Shown piece by piece: positions 1 through 8,487 of a DNA stretch of 64,000 nt. The stretch covers positions 1,488,001 through 1,552,000 of the forward strand of contig OZ244910.1 of assembly GCA_965221735.1 (NCBI GenBank), in the 5' to 3' direction. The translations under genes were made by a program, and so were the position numbers. Within the stretch, counting starts at the first letter, position 1. Each line of letters opens with the position of its first letter. The notes under the pieces are model-generated. The model was given only the letters and a program-made list of their open reading frames with translations. It made no database searches and was not told the origin of the DNA. This DNA comes from UBA2991 sp965221735 (GTDB lineage Bacteria; Chloroflexota; Dehalococcoidia; Tepidiformales; Tepidiformaceae).

Positions 1-2
1 GG

Positions 3-1613
3 CCCCAGGACAACTGGCGCGTCCACTTCCGCGACACCATGCGCGGCGGCAAGATGCTCAACAACTGGCGCATGGCCCAGCTCCACGCCCAGGAAGCTCC
101 CGACCGCGTCAACGAGCTCGAGGAATGGGGCGCCCTCTTCGATCGCACGCAGGACGGCCGCATCCTCCAGCGCGACTTCGGCGGCCACCGCTACGCCCGC
201 CTCGCCCACGTCGGCGACCGCACCGGCCTCGAGCTCATCCGCACGCTCCAGCAGCACGCCGTCCACAACGGCATCGACGTGTTCATGGAATGCACCGTCT
301 CCCGCCTCCTCAAGGACGGTGACCGAGTCTCCGGCGCCGTCGCCTACTGGCGCGAGAGCGGTAACCTCCTGGTCTTCAACGCGAAGTCCACCGTCCTCGC
401 CACCGGCGGCGTCGGCAAGGCCTTCGCCGTCACCTCCAACTCCTGGGAGTACACCGGCGACGGCCACGCCCTCGCCTACTGGGCCGGCGCCGAGCTCATC
501 GACATGGAGTGCGTCCAGTTCCACCCGACCGGGATGGTCTGGCCCCCGAGCGTCCGCGGCATCCTCGTCACCGAGGGCGTCCGCGGCGATGGCGGTACGC
601 TGCGCAACAGCGACGGCGAGCGCTTCATGTTCGACTACATCCCCGACTTCTTCGCCGCCGAGACCGCCGACTCGATCGAGGAAGCCGACGCCTGGTACGA
701 GGACAAGGAGAACAACCGCCGCACCCCCGACCTCCTCCCCCGGGATGAGGTCGCCCGCGCCATCAACTCCGAGGTGAAGGCGGGCCGCGGCAGCCCCCAC
801 GGAGGCGTCTTCCTCGACATCGCCTCGCGGCGCTCCACCGAGTACATCCGCCGCCGCCTGCCGAGCATGTACCACCAGTTCAAGCAGCTTGCCGACGTCG
901 ACATCACCGCCCAGCCGATGGAAGTCGGCCCCACGATGCACTACATCATGGGCGGCATCCGCGTCGACGCCGACACCGCCGCCACCACCGTCGCGGGGCT
1001 CTACGCCGCGGGCGAATGCGCCGGCGGCATGCACGGCGCCAACCGCCTCGGCGGCAACTCCCTCTCCGACCTCGTCGTCTTCGGGCGCCGCGCGGGCCTC
1101 GGCGCCGCCGAGGACGCCGCCGCCCAGTCCTCCGCCCCCGAGGCCGACGACGCGCAGGTCGAGGAGATCGTCGCGGACATGCGCGCACCCTTCGAGCGCG
1201 ACGGCGCCGAGGGCCCCTACGACATCCAGCGCGACCTCCAGGAGACGATGCACAACCTCGTCGGCATCATCCGCACCGAGGCGGAGCTGCTGGAGGCGCG
1301 CGAGCGCATCGACGGCTACAAGGCCCGCGCCGCCAACGTCGGCGTCTACGGGCACCAGCAGTACAACCCCGGCTGGCACCTGGCCATCGACCTGCAGGCC
1401 CTGCTGACCGTCTCCGAGGCGACCGCGCGCGCCGCCAACGTTCGCCAGGAGAGCCGCGGCGGTCACACCCGCGACGACTACCCCGGTCCGAACGATGCCG
1501 AGTGGGGCAACAAGAACGTCGTCGTCCGCCAGGGCGCGGACGGGGAGATGGAGGTCACCACCTCGTCCCTTCCCGAGATGCCCGCCGAACTGCAGGAGCT
1601 GTTCGAGGAGTAA
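3..1613 (+). CDS. sdhA: Succinate dehydrogenase/fumarate reductase flavoprotein subunit (5' end missing)
   Basis: FAD-containing catalytic subunit that oxidises succinate or reduces fumarate at the membrane. The frame is open to the left edge, so the N-terminal FAD-binding segment lies outside the window; 536 residues are visible. Family marks are the active-site stretch FHPTG, the substrate-binding TEGVRGDGG, and the C-terminal GANRLGGNSLSDLVVFGRRAG that closes over FAD. The first ATG in view (39) lies inside the conserved region and is not the start. The sdhB start follows after 2 nt, so the two are co-transcribed. The cytochrome b/membrane anchor gene is not downstream and would have to lie upstream. 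Whether it works as a dehydrogenase or a reductase cannot be told from this fragment. Confidence 0.95.
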   Translation, partial: PQDNWRVHFRDTMRGGKMLNNWRMAQLHAQEAPDRVNELEEWGALFDRTQDGRILQRDFGGHRYARLAHVGDRTGLELIRTLQQHAVHNGIDVFMECTVSRLLKDGDRVSGAVAYWRESGNLLVFNAKSTVLATGGVGKAFAVTSNSWEYTGDGHALAYWAGAELIDMECVQFHPTGMVWPPSVRGILVTEGVRGDGGTLRNSDGERFMFDYIPDFFAAETADSIEEADAWYEDKENNRRTPDLLPRDEVARAINSEVKAGRGSPHGGVFLDIASRRSTEYIRRRLPSMYHQFKQLADVDITAQPMEVGPTMHYIMGGIRVDADTAATTVAGLYAAGECAGGMHGANRLGGNSLSDLVVFGRRAGLGAAEDAAAQSSAPEADDAQVEEIVADMRAPFERDGAEGPYDIQRDLQETMHNLVGIIRTEAELLEARERIDGYKARAANVGVYGHQQYNPGWHLAIDLQALLTVSEATARAANVRQESRGGHTRDDYPGPNDAEWGNKNVVVRQGADGEMEVTTSSLPEMPAELQELFEE

Positions 1614-1615
1614 CC

Positions 1616-2365
1616 ATGAGCGAAACAGCGAACATGCGCGTGTTCCGTGGCGATGCCGAGAGCGGCGATTGGCAGGACTACTCGGTCGAGGTCGAGGAAG
1701 GCCAGGTCGTTCTCGACGTCATCCATCGCATCCAGGCCACGCAGGCCCCCGACCTCGCCGTCCGCTGGAACTGCAAGGCCGGCAAGTGTGGCTCCTGCAG
1801 CGCCGAGATCAACGGCGAACCCCGCCTCATGTGCATGACGCGCATGAACCTGTTCGAGCCCGGTGAGCAGATCACCGTCGCCCCGATGAAGACCTGGCCC
1901 CTCATCCGGGACCTCGTGACCGACGTGTCCTTCAACTACGAGGTCGCGAAGACGATCCCCGCCTTCAAGCCCCGCGCCCCGGAGGCCGACGGCACCTACC
2001 GGATGATGCAGGAAGACATCGAGCGCGGGCAGGAGTTCCGCAAGTGCATCGAGTGCTTCCTCTGCCAGAACGTCTGCCACGTCATCCGCGATCACCCCGA
2101 GAACAAGCCCGAGTTCGCCGGACCGCGCTTCTTCGTCCGGCTCGCCGAGCTCGAGATGCACCCCCTCGATACCGAGGACCGGCTTGAGCTCGCCCGCAAG
2201 GACGCAGGCGTGGGCTACTGCAACATCACCAAGTGCTGCACCGAGGTCTGTCCGGAAGAGATCCGAATCACGGACAACGCCATAATCCCCCTCAAGGAGC
2301 GCGTCGCCGACCGCTACTTCGACCCCATCCGCTGGCTCGGCTCCAAGCTCTTCGGCCGGGGCTAG
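1616..2365 (+). CDS. sdhB: Succinate dehydrogenase/fumarate reductase iron-sulfur subunit
   Basis: Electron-transfer subunit (249 residues) linking the SdhA flavin to the membrane quinone site. An N-terminal ferredoxin-like domain carries the [2Fe-2S] ligands in CKAGKCGSCS followed by a later Cys (LMCM). The C-terminal helical domain has CIECFLCQNVC and CNITKCCTEVCPE, which fit the [4Fe-4S] and [3Fe-4S] sites. The first of these lacks the usual Pro after the last Cys. The ATG lies 2 nt after the sdhA stop, showing translational coupling. No further subunit follows; the next genes run on the other strand. Confidence 0.95.
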   Translation: MSETANMRVFRGDAESGDWQDYSVEVEEGQVVLDVIHRIQATQAPDLAVRWNCKAGKCGSCSAEINGEPRLMCMTRMNLFEPGEQITVAPMKTWPLIRDLVTDVSFNYEVAKTIPAFKPRAPEADGTYRMMQEDIERGQEFRKCIECFLCQNVCHVIRDHPENKPEFAGPRFFVRLAELEMHPLDTEDRLELARKDAGVGYCNITKCCTEVCPEEIRITDNAIIPLKERVADRYFDPIRWLGSKLFGRG

Positions 2366-2607
2366 CGGAGCGCTTCTACCGCCACGATCACGACCTCGCC
2401 GGCACGGTACCGGTAGGTCACACGTATTCCAGGGCGACCGGGTGCTGGCCCCTGTTCGTAGGCGTAGGAACCGCCCTCTGTCGCGTCTCCGCTCAGTGGG
2501 TCTTGTGTCAGCACGTACCTAACTGTCAGAAGAGCCTCTGCGAATGTGGGTATCTGCTTCTGAAGTTCGCGGGCTTGCAGTTGGGCCCTTGGGCTAAGGG
2601 AAACCAG
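2362..2607 (-). CDS. Probable RelE/ParE-like toxin, unusual start
   Basis: A frame on the minus strand reads about 81 residues, starting ...SLSPRAQLQARELQKQIP and ending GIRVTYRYRAGEVVIVAVEAL. This pattern of N-terminal helices followed by C-terminal beta-strands (R-V-x-Y-R ... V-V-I-V-A-V-E) is typical of RelE/ParE mRNA-interferase or gyrase-poison folds. It lies directly behind the 68-residue gene on the same strand, in the usual antitoxin-toxin order. No ATG, GTG or TTG occurs in this frame between its upstream stop (2713-2715) and the conserved part. The start is therefore placed at a CTG (2605-2607), just after the upstream stop codon. Either a rare start is used, or a frameshift has damaged the 5' end. 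Family call by pattern only. Confidence 0.45.
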   Translation of the reverse strand: MVSLSPRAQLQARELQKQIPTFAEALLTVRYVLTQDPLSGDATEGGSYAYEQGPAPGRPGIRVTYRYRAGEVVIVAVEALR

Positions 2608-2611
2608 GAGG

Positions 2612-2818
2612 CTACTCGCCGTAACGCTCGATGTGCTCGGCGGCTGCCTTCTCCGCCCACTCCAGAAGTTCAGGCGTGGCTGGCTGCTTGAGCGCCTTGA
2701 TTTCTTCCAGCGTCATCCCGAAAAGGCGCTCGACGCCGTCGGGACCGACCTCGACGAGGTCCTGGGGGTCACGATCGAGCAGATCCGCTGGGTCGACCTT
2801 CGCCTTCTCAGTAGTCAC
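2612..2818 (-). CDS. Small acidic protein, probable antitoxin partner
   Basis: A 68-residue, strongly charged protein with two predicted helical segments (LEEIKAL and ELLEWAEKAAAEHIERYG). I do not recognise a named family. Its size, acidic character and position immediately upstream of a RelE/ParE-like frame suggest the antitoxin of a type II toxin-antitoxin pair. The ATG at 2818 is preceded by AGGGAG, a fair ribosome-binding site. The pair sits between sdhB and a catabolic operon and looks like an accessory insertion. It could also be an unrelated small regulatory protein. Confidence 0.5.
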   Translation of the reverse strand: MTTEKAKVDPADLLDRDPQDLVEVGPDGVERLFGMTLEEIKALKQPATPELLEWAEKAAAEHIERYGE

Positions 2819-2896
2819 GGCGCTCCCTCAGAGGGTTCTGCTATCAGTATACCCCCGCAAGAGTAGGTTTCTGCAAGAGATCCCATTGCGCGCCCC

Positions 2897-3658
2897 TCAG
2901 GCAGGCTGCGGCTGGGGCAGACGCTCGACCGCCTTCAGCGGATCCTTGTCCGGGTGGATCAGGTACCGCAGCCGCGGCAGCGTCATGTCGACCGTTGTTA
3001 GCGAGGCCGAGATGGGGTGCGCCGCGCTCGCGCCCGGCAGGTTCCACGCCTCCGCCTCGAAGGCCGTGAGCCTTGCGCGGCCCCGCTGGGCTCGGTCGAA
3101 GGTGTAGTCGGGGTCAACCTGGAGGAGCATGGTCTCCTCGCCGTCCCGCGCCACGCGGGCGAGCGCCAGCGTCGCCATGTACTGCACGTCCGCGCCCGTG
3201 ATCGGCTGCGGGTCGACGAGTTCGCCCGCGAGGATGGTCGCGCCGTCGAGCGTCACGCTCGTCGTCGCGCGTGCGTAGCTCGGATCGAGTTGCACGTCGG
3301 CGACTTCGAGCGGGAGGCCCCAGCGCTCGCGCAGGACGCTCGCCGCCGCCGCCGAGTCGCAGTAGCCCTTCACCAGCAACCCCCGTGGCCGCGCCCCCGC
3401 GCGGCACCCGACCCGCACGGTCGCGAACGTGAACGCTCCCACCTCGCTGTCAGGCACGTGCGTCACGTTGACGAGCAGCGTCGGCGGGATGCTGGGGTGC
3501 AGGGCTGGGGGAAGCAGCGCTTCCCGGTCGCCGCCGAGTTCGTAGTGGAGCTGGAGGTGCTGCGCCCCCTTCAGTTCCCACTCCTCCGTGTCGAGGCTGG
3601 TCAGGAGCGGGGCGCTGTCCGCGATGGTCGAGAGGTCGCGCGTTCCCGTCAGGGGCAT
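2897..3658 (-). CDS. Acetoacetate decarboxylase-like protein lacking the Schiff-base lysine
   Basis: A 253-residue protein resembling the acetoacetate decarboxylase (ADC) superfamily. The stretch YCDSAAAASVLRERWGLP matches the ADC region in which a Gly-Phe-Pro-Lys motif supplies the Schiff-base lysine. Here the motif reads WGLPLE, so the catalytic Lys is absent and simple decarboxylation by the classic mechanism is unlikely. Known ADC-like relatives include hydratase, aldolase or ligand-binding members. The start ATG overlaps the stop of the upstream LLM oxidoreductase by one base (TGATG), so the two are co-translated and probably act on one substrate. The substrate is unknown. Confidence 0.6.
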   Translation of the reverse strand: MPLTGTRDLSTIADSAPLLTSLDTEEWELKGAQHLQLHYELGGDREALLPPALHPSIPPTLLVNVTHVPDSEVGAFTFATVRVGCRAGARPRGLLVKGYCDSAAAASVLRERWGLPLEVADVQLDPSYARATTSVTLDGATILAGELVDPQPITGADVQYMATLALARVARDGEETMLLQVDPDYTFDRAQRGRARLTAFEAEAWNLPGASAAHPISASLTTVDMTLPRLRYLIHPDKDPLKAVERLPQPQPA

Positions 3659-4776
3659 CAGGCGCCACCTGCTGCCGTCGCCCCGGCGGGCTCGGGCGCT
3701 TCGTCGCGCTGGAACTGGGGCATCACTTCCTTCGCGAAGAGCCGCATCGAGGCGAGCACGTCTTCCTGCGGGACCATCTCGTGGACGTTCAGCAGGAAGT
3801 TGATGCGGTCGACGCCCGCCTCTTCCCAGCGGCGCACGGCCTGCGCCACGCGGTGCGGATCCCCGATCGTGAGCCCCTCCGGCACGCGTCCCTCCGGCCC
3901 GCTCTGCGACTCCTGCCGCAGCTGGTACAGCAGCCCCGGCGAGAGGTACGACGGGGTCGGGTACGCCTGCCGCGTCGCCAGCGTCTGCTCCGAGAGGTAG
4001 TTGAACGTGCCCGCCATGCGCTGGCCCGTCGTGATCCCCTTCTCGTCGTCCTCGTGGCAGTAGAGGAAGCTGACCGTGTTCACCTGCTCGTTCACGAACT
4101 CGCCCACCGGGTCGCACGACTGGATGCGCTTGCGGTAGCCGGCGATCTTCTGCGCCTGCTCGCCCACGCCCCCGAAGGAGAGCCCCAGGCTGCCGAGGCC
4201 GCGCTGGGCTGCGTCGATCTCGGTGCCCACGCTCGTCACCGCCACCCACATCGGCGGGTGCGGCTTCTGGTACGGCTTCGGGAGCACCGATCGCTCCGGC
4301 ATCGAGAACGCCCGCCCCTGCCAGCTGAACCGGTCCTGCGTCCACATCTTCGGGATGACGCGCACGTACTCGTCCCACGTCTTCTTCGTCTCGTCCGGGT
4401 TCGCGCCGAACCCGCCCAGCTCGGTCCACGTCGCCGAGCGACCCGTGCCGAACTCCAGCCGTCCACCCGACACCAGGTCGAGCACGGCCCCGCGCTCGGC
4501 CGCGCGGATGGGGCTGTTCAGCTCCGGGACGCAGGTCACGATGCCGTGCCCCACCCGGATCTGCTTCGTCTGCATCGCGATCGCCGTCAGGAAGATCTCC
4601 GGCGCCGAGCAGTGCGAGTACTCCTCGAGGAAGTGGTGCTCCACCGCCCACGCCTGGTCGAACCCCAGCTCGTCCGCGAGCCGCGCCTGCTCCAGGCAGT
4701 TCTGGTAGACCGTGTACTCGGTCTCCGGCCCCCACGGACGTGGGACCGATATCTCGAAGAAGACTCCGAACTTCAT
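3658..4776 (-). CDS. LLM class flavin-dependent oxidoreductase
   Basis: A 372-residue bacterial luciferase-like (beta/alpha)8 barrel monooxygenase or oxidoreductase using FMN or F420. The N-terminus MKFGVFFEISVPRP, the WAVEHHFLEEYSHCSAPE strand-helix segment, and the GHGIVTCVPELNSPIRAAER and LEFGTGRS segments are all typical of the family. The start was chosen at 4776 because GGGGGGAGC lies a good distance upstream; an ATG further upstream in frame (4956) would add a non-conserved Arg-rich extension. First gene of a two-gene unit with the ADC-like protein. The cofactor and substrate cannot be assigned from sequence alone. Confidence 0.85.
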   Translation of the reverse strand: MKFGVFFEISVPRPWGPETEYTVYQNCLEQARLADELGFDQAWAVEHHFLEEYSHCSAPEIFLTAIAMQTKQIRVGHGIVTCVPELNSPIRAAERGAVLDLVSGGRLEFGTGRSATWTELGGFGANPDETKKTWDEYVRVIPKMWTQDRFSWQGRAFSMPERSVLPKPYQKPHPPMWVAVTSVGTEIDAAQRGLGSLGLSFGGVGEQAQKIAGYRKRIQSCDPVGEFVNEQVNTVSFLYCHEDDEKGITTGQRMAGTFNYLSEQTLATRQAYPTPSYLSPGLLYQLRQESQSGPEGRVPEGLTIGDPHRVAQAVRRWEEAGVDRINFLLNVHEMVPQEDVLASMRLFAKEVMPQFQRDEAPEPAGATAAGGA

Positions 4777-4950
4777 ACGTAGCTCCCCCCGGCGACGGGG
4801 TGGTCGCGGGTCAGCGCCGATCGTGGAGGTTTTCCGCGCTGTTGTCGAACCCTCGCGCCCCTCCGCGCCCTGACCGACACTCTTCTCCGTTCCCCTAGCT
4901 CTGTCGAAAATAGGGACACGGTTCCAGCCCTTGCTGAACGGAGCAGGCGC

Positions 4951-5514
4951 ATGCAATTCCCAAAGACGACCCCCGTCGACGCTCCCGCGACGCTGTGGTC
5001 GCTACAGAATCATCTGCTTACCGAGGTGCAGGAATGGCTGGGTCCCCGTGACGATCGGTGGGAGGTCTGCCAACCCTCATTCGGCGAAAGCGTTCCGCAC
5101 ATCTACTTGAGGCAAGACCTTCTCCGTGTTTGGGCTGTTCTATCGCCCCAGGCTGGGGCCTACTGGCCGACCGCATTGTTTGAAATGGCGCATGAGACTG
5201 TCCAGCTGCTTGACCCAACGGCTGGTGCCACGAATCACTTTGAGGAGGGAGTCGCCACGGCCTCTTCCTTGGCTGCCCAGGCCGTGCTAGATGAAAGTGA
5301 GCGGGTCGCAGTGACGGATGAGCGTTACGCCAATGCCATGGTGCTTGCCGATGAACTTCCAGGGGCGGCGTTAGGGGCGGGTTGCACTTTTCGCAGGAGG
5401 AAGGGTGCCCTACACGCAGCCTCAGTCGAGCAACTGCAGGAGGTCTTTCCGCAAGTGCCGTCCGCTTTGCTCGAGAAGTTGGGAGCGGAGTTCCCAAGAA
5501 TAAGGCTTGACTAG
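4951..5514 (+). CDS. Hypothetical protein, atypical base composition
   Basis: A 187-residue protein that I do not recognise. It has no signal peptide, membrane segment or metal motif; the first half is Trp- and Gln-rich and resembles a small alpha/beta domain. Its codon use differs from the neighbours, with more A and T at third positions (for example ctt, gat, caa and agt codons) than any flanking gene. A GGAG element lies 8 nt before the ATG. It sits alone between divergently arranged catabolic genes, so it may have been acquired recently. It somewhat resembles short immunity or suppressor-of-fused-like accessory proteins in size and position, but I cannot support that. Confidence 0.6.
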   Translation: MQFPKTTPVDAPATLWSLQNHLLTEVQEWLGPRDDRWEVCQPSFGESVPHIYLRQDLLRVWAVLSPQAGAYWPTALFEMAHETVQLLDPTAGATNHFEEGVATASSLAAQAVLDESERVAVTDERYANAMVLADELPGAALGAGCTFRRRKGALHAASVEQLQEVFPQVPSALLEKLGAEFPRIRLD

Positions 5515-5562
5515 CGACGCTTTATGTCGCCGTCCCGCCCCAACCCGCTATCCTCCCGTCCC

Positions 5563-6258
5563 ATGTCCGGTTTCGACGGCGTCCGCGCCCTCACCTTCGA
5601 TCTGTTCGGCACCGTGCTTGACCTCGGCGGCAGTCTCGAACCACCGCTCGGGCGCTGGTTCGCCGAGCGCGGCCTGGACGTCGATCCGGAGGCGTTCTGG
5701 GCGCAGTGGCGCGCCCGCCAGCGCATCGAGCAGTACCAGGACAACATCCTCCTGCTCGGCCACAGCGGCTACCTCGAGAACTGCCGCCGCGCCCTCCGCT
5801 ACGTCCTCCGGTTCAACCACATCGACTTCGACGATGGCGCGGACGACGAGATCATGGCCTTCTGGCAGGACCTGAGCCCCTACCCGGAAGTGCTTCCCGC
5901 CCTCCACCGGCTCAAGGAGCGCTATGACCTCGTCGCCCTCTCCAACGGGAACCCCCACTTCCTCGAGCACCTCGCCACGAACCGTATCGGCTGGGACTTC
6001 GACGCCATCATCTCCGTCTCGGAAGTGGGCGCGTTCAAGCCAAGCCCCGCCGTGTACCGCCACGCTGCCACGAGGCTGGGCCTCGAACCGGCCGAATGCC
6101 TGATGGTCTCCGCCAACTCCTTCGACGTGTTGGGCGCCCGCGCCTGCGGCTTCCGCGCCGCCTTCGTGACCCGTGGCGACCTGCCCTACGAAGACTCGCC
6201 CTTCCAGCCCGACCTCACCGTCCCCGACTTCACCGCGCTCGCCGGCGCCCTCCCCTGA
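5563..6258 (+). CDS. HAD-superfamily hydrolase, haloacid dehalogenase type II-like
   Basis: A 231-residue HAD hydrolase. Motif I is LTFDLFGTVLD (nucleophile Asp in FDLFGT), motif II SNGNPH, motif III Lys in GAFKPSP, and motif IV is replaced by SANSFDVLGARACGF, the form found in L-2-haloacid dehalogenases. Members cleave carbon-halogen bonds or act as phosphatases on small molecules. The inner ATG at 5563 is preferred over 5524 because homologous HADs begin just before motif I and because TATCCT (5549-5554) lies 8 nt before it, consistent with a leaderless transcript. It neighbours a CoA-transferase, which suits a role in organic-acid catabolism. Confidence 0.85.
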   Translation: MSGFDGVRALTFDLFGTVLDLGGSLEPPLGRWFAERGLDVDPEAFWAQWRARQRIEQYQDNILLLGHSGYLENCRRALRYVLRFNHIDFDDGADDEIMAFWQDLSPYPEVLPALHRLKERYDLVALSNGNPHFLEHLATNRIGWDFDAIISVSEVGAFKPSPAVYRHAATRLGLEPAECLMVSANSFDVLGARACGFRAAFVTRGDLPYEDSPFQPDLTVPDFTALAGALP

Positions 6259-6306
6259 CGCCCGCGGGACTCGCGCACCCTGCTTCCGGGGCGTACGGTG
6301 CGCGCC

Positions 6307-7638
6307 GTGAGCGTTCCCCTGCCCCTTGAAGGCGTTCGCGTCGTCGACCTCACCGGCGTGTGGGCCGGATCTTTCTCGACGGCCATCCTCGGCGACCTCG
6401 GCGCCGAAGTGCTCAAGGCCGAGAACCAGTACGTCTGGCAGCCGCTCACGCGCGGGTCGCGCGCCCGCCCCACGCCCGAAGAGGTCAAGAACTACCCCAG
6501 CACGATCTGCTTTCCCAACAACGACCCCGGGAGTCGCTCCTGGAACTACTGCTCCCTCTTCGTCGGCATGTTCCGCAACAAGCGCAGCTTCACCGTCGAC
6601 CTGCGCCGCCCCGAGGGCCGCGAGATCCTCGGGCGCGTGGTCGCGCAGTCGGATGTGGTCATCGAGAACAGCCTCGCTGGCACGATGGAGAAGCTCGGCA
6701 TCACCTACGAATGGCTGCGCGAGCAGCGCGACGACATCATCTTCGTGCGCGCCTCCGGCTACGGCCTGAGCGGCGACTATTCCGACGCCCGCACCCTCGG
6801 CATCCACCTCGAAAGCGTCATGGGGCACCAGATGCTGCGTGGCTACGAGGGCGACGACCCCATCATCGGCCTCTTCGCTGCGGACTACGTGAGCGGAACC
6901 CAGATCGCGCTCTCCGTCCTCTTCGCCCTGTGGCACCGGAACAACACGGGCCAGGGGCAGCTCATCGAGCTTGCCCAGTCCGAGAACGCCGTCGCCATGT
7001 TCTCCCACGCGTACCTTGATTACGCGCTCACCGGCAACGTGCAGCGCGCCATCGGGAACCGCTCCATCTACGCTGCCGACGGCGTCGCCCCCTGTGGCGT
7101 CTACCGCTGTACCCCCGCCGGCCCTGGTGGCGAGGGCGACGATTGCTGGATTGCCGTCACCGTCACCACGGACGAGGAGTGGGAGGCCCTCCGCACCGTT
7201 ATGGGCGACCCCGACTGGGCCGCGGACCCCGAGCTCGCAACGGGCAGGGGCCGAGCCGCCAGGCAGGACCTCCTCGACGAGAACCTCGCCCGGTGGACGT
7301 CCGGCTTCGAGGACGAGGCGCTGTTCCACCGTCTGCAGGCCGCCGGCGTCCCCGCCGCCCCCGTCCTCCATTCCTGGCGCGTGCTTGACGACCCCCACGT
7401 GCGGGCGCACGGGCTCTACGAGCCCTGCGAGATAGAGGACGACGTCGGCGAGTACCTCTACCCCGGTCCCCTCTACCGGCTGCCCGCCTCCGAGGGCGGC
7501 ATCCGCCGCCCGCCCGTCGCCCTCGGCCAGGACAACGACTACGTCTACCGCGAGGTGCTGGGCGTCTCCGACGCGGAGTACGACCGCCTCGTCGCCGAAG
7601 GCCACATCGCCACCGAGTACGACGAGTCGGTCCGCTGA
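6307..7638 (+). CDS. CaiB/BaiF family CoA-transferase
   Basis: A family III CoA-transferase (443 residues) moving CoA between carboxylic acids. It opens with LEGVRVVDLTGVWAG and has GDLGAEVLKAE, the usual N-terminal nucleotide-binding-like segment. The conserved active-site Asp is in FAADYVSGTQIA, and GQGQLIELAQSENAVAMF is a family stretch. The GTG at 6307 is preferred over GTG 6298 because a -10-like TACGGT (6294-6299) overlaps the earlier codon and lies 7 nt before the later one. The acid substrate is unknown; neighbours (HAD, LLM and TIM-barrel enzymes) suggest a catabolic set. Confidence 0.85.
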   Translation: MSVPLPLEGVRVVDLTGVWAGSFSTAILGDLGAEVLKAENQYVWQPLTRGSRARPTPEEVKNYPSTICFPNNDPGSRSWNYCSLFVGMFRNKRSFTVDLRRPEGREILGRVVAQSDVVIENSLAGTMEKLGITYEWLREQRDDIIFVRASGYGLSGDYSDARTLGIHLESVMGHQMLRGYEGDDPIIGLFAADYVSGTQIALSVLFALWHRNNTGQGQLIELAQSENAVAMFSHAYLDYALTGNVQRAIGNRSIYAADGVAPCGVYRCTPAGPGGEGDDCWIAVTVTTDEEWEALRTVMGDPDWAADPELATGRGRAARQDLLDENLARWTSGFEDEALFHRLQAAGVPAAPVLHSWRVLDDPHVRAHGLYEPCEIEDDVGEYLYPGPLYRLPASEGGIRRPPVALGQDNDYVYREVLGVSDAEYDRLVAEGHIATEYDESVR

Positions 7639-7699
7639 TACCAGCCGCCCGATAACATCCCGCCCGTATACTCCGCCGCCGCACCGGAGGTGCGTGACC

Positions 7700-8446
7700 G
7701 TGCCCGAGAGCAGCCTCTGGCAGACCGTGACCCGCGCCGACCTTGACCGCGCCTGGCGCCACGACCGCCGCGCCGTCGCCGCCACCCTCCTCTCCGAGGT
7801 GCTCGGCACCTTCGCGCTCGTGTTCTTCAGCGCCGGGGCGGTCGCGGTCGATGCGGCCAGCGGTGGTGGTGTGACACCGGTCGGAGCGGGACTCGTGGCC
7901 GGCCTGATCGTCGTCGCCGTGATCTTCGCCCTGGGCCACGTTTCCGGCGCGCACATCAACCCGGTCGTCACCCTCGCGTTCCGCCTTGCGGGGCGAGTCG
8001 GCTCGCTGCGGGCCGCCGCCTACGTGGTCGCACAGCTCACGGGCAGCGTGCTTGCCGGCCTCGCCATCGTCGCCATCGTGGGCGATGCCGGAGATGCCGG
8101 CGCGACCGCCCCCCGCATCGGCGGCGTGGACGCCGCCCTCCTCGCCGAGATCATCCTGACGTTCTTCCTCGCCCTCACGATCATGGGGGTGGCCACCGAT
8201 GAACGAGCCCAGGGCAGCTTCGCCGCCATCGCCGTGGGCTCCTACGTCGGCCTCGCGATCCTTGCCTGGGGTCCCGTAGGGAACGCTTCCATGAACCCCG
8301 CCCGCTCCCTTGGTCCGGCCATCGCCGGCGCCGAGTGGAGCGCGCACTGGATCTACTGGGTGGGGCCGATCGTGGGGGCCACGCTCGGGGTGCTGGCCTA
8401 CTCGCTGCTGCGGGCGCGGCGCTCACAGGAACCAGACTCGTCATAA
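7700..8446 (+). CDS. MIP family aquaporin/glycerol channel
   Basis: A 248-residue integral membrane channel with six hydrophobic segments. The two half-helix motifs are HVSGAHINPVVTLAF (NPV in place of NPA) and GNASMNPARSLGPA (NPA followed by the pore Arg). The NPV variant in the first loop is unusual but found in other MIP proteins. The length fits aquaporins better than the longer glycerol facilitators. GTG 7700 has a GGAGG (7686-7690) at 9 nt; an in-frame GTG at 7694 is too close to it. A -10-like TATACT sits at 7668-7673. Selectivity for water or small solutes is not assigned. Confidence 0.9.
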   Translation: MPESSLWQTVTRADLDRAWRHDRRAVAATLLSEVLGTFALVFFSAGAVAVDAASGGGVTPVGAGLVAGLIVVAVIFALGHVSGAHINPVVTLAFRLAGRVGSLRAAAYVVAQLTGSVLAGLAIVAIVGDAGDAGATAPRIGGVDAALLAEIILTFFLALTIMGVATDERAQGSFAAIAVGSYVGLAILAWGPVGNASMNPARSLGPAIAGAEWSAHWIYWVGPIVGATLGVLAYSLLRARRSQEPDSS

Positions 8447-8487
8447 CATGAACGATGGGCGGCCCGACGGGCTATCCTTCCTCCGCG

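Noticed and set aside
5548..7971. Minus-strand frame opposite the HAD and CoA-transferase genes
   Set aside because: Compositional artefact of the genes on the plus strand; no ribosome-binding site and no recognisable domain.
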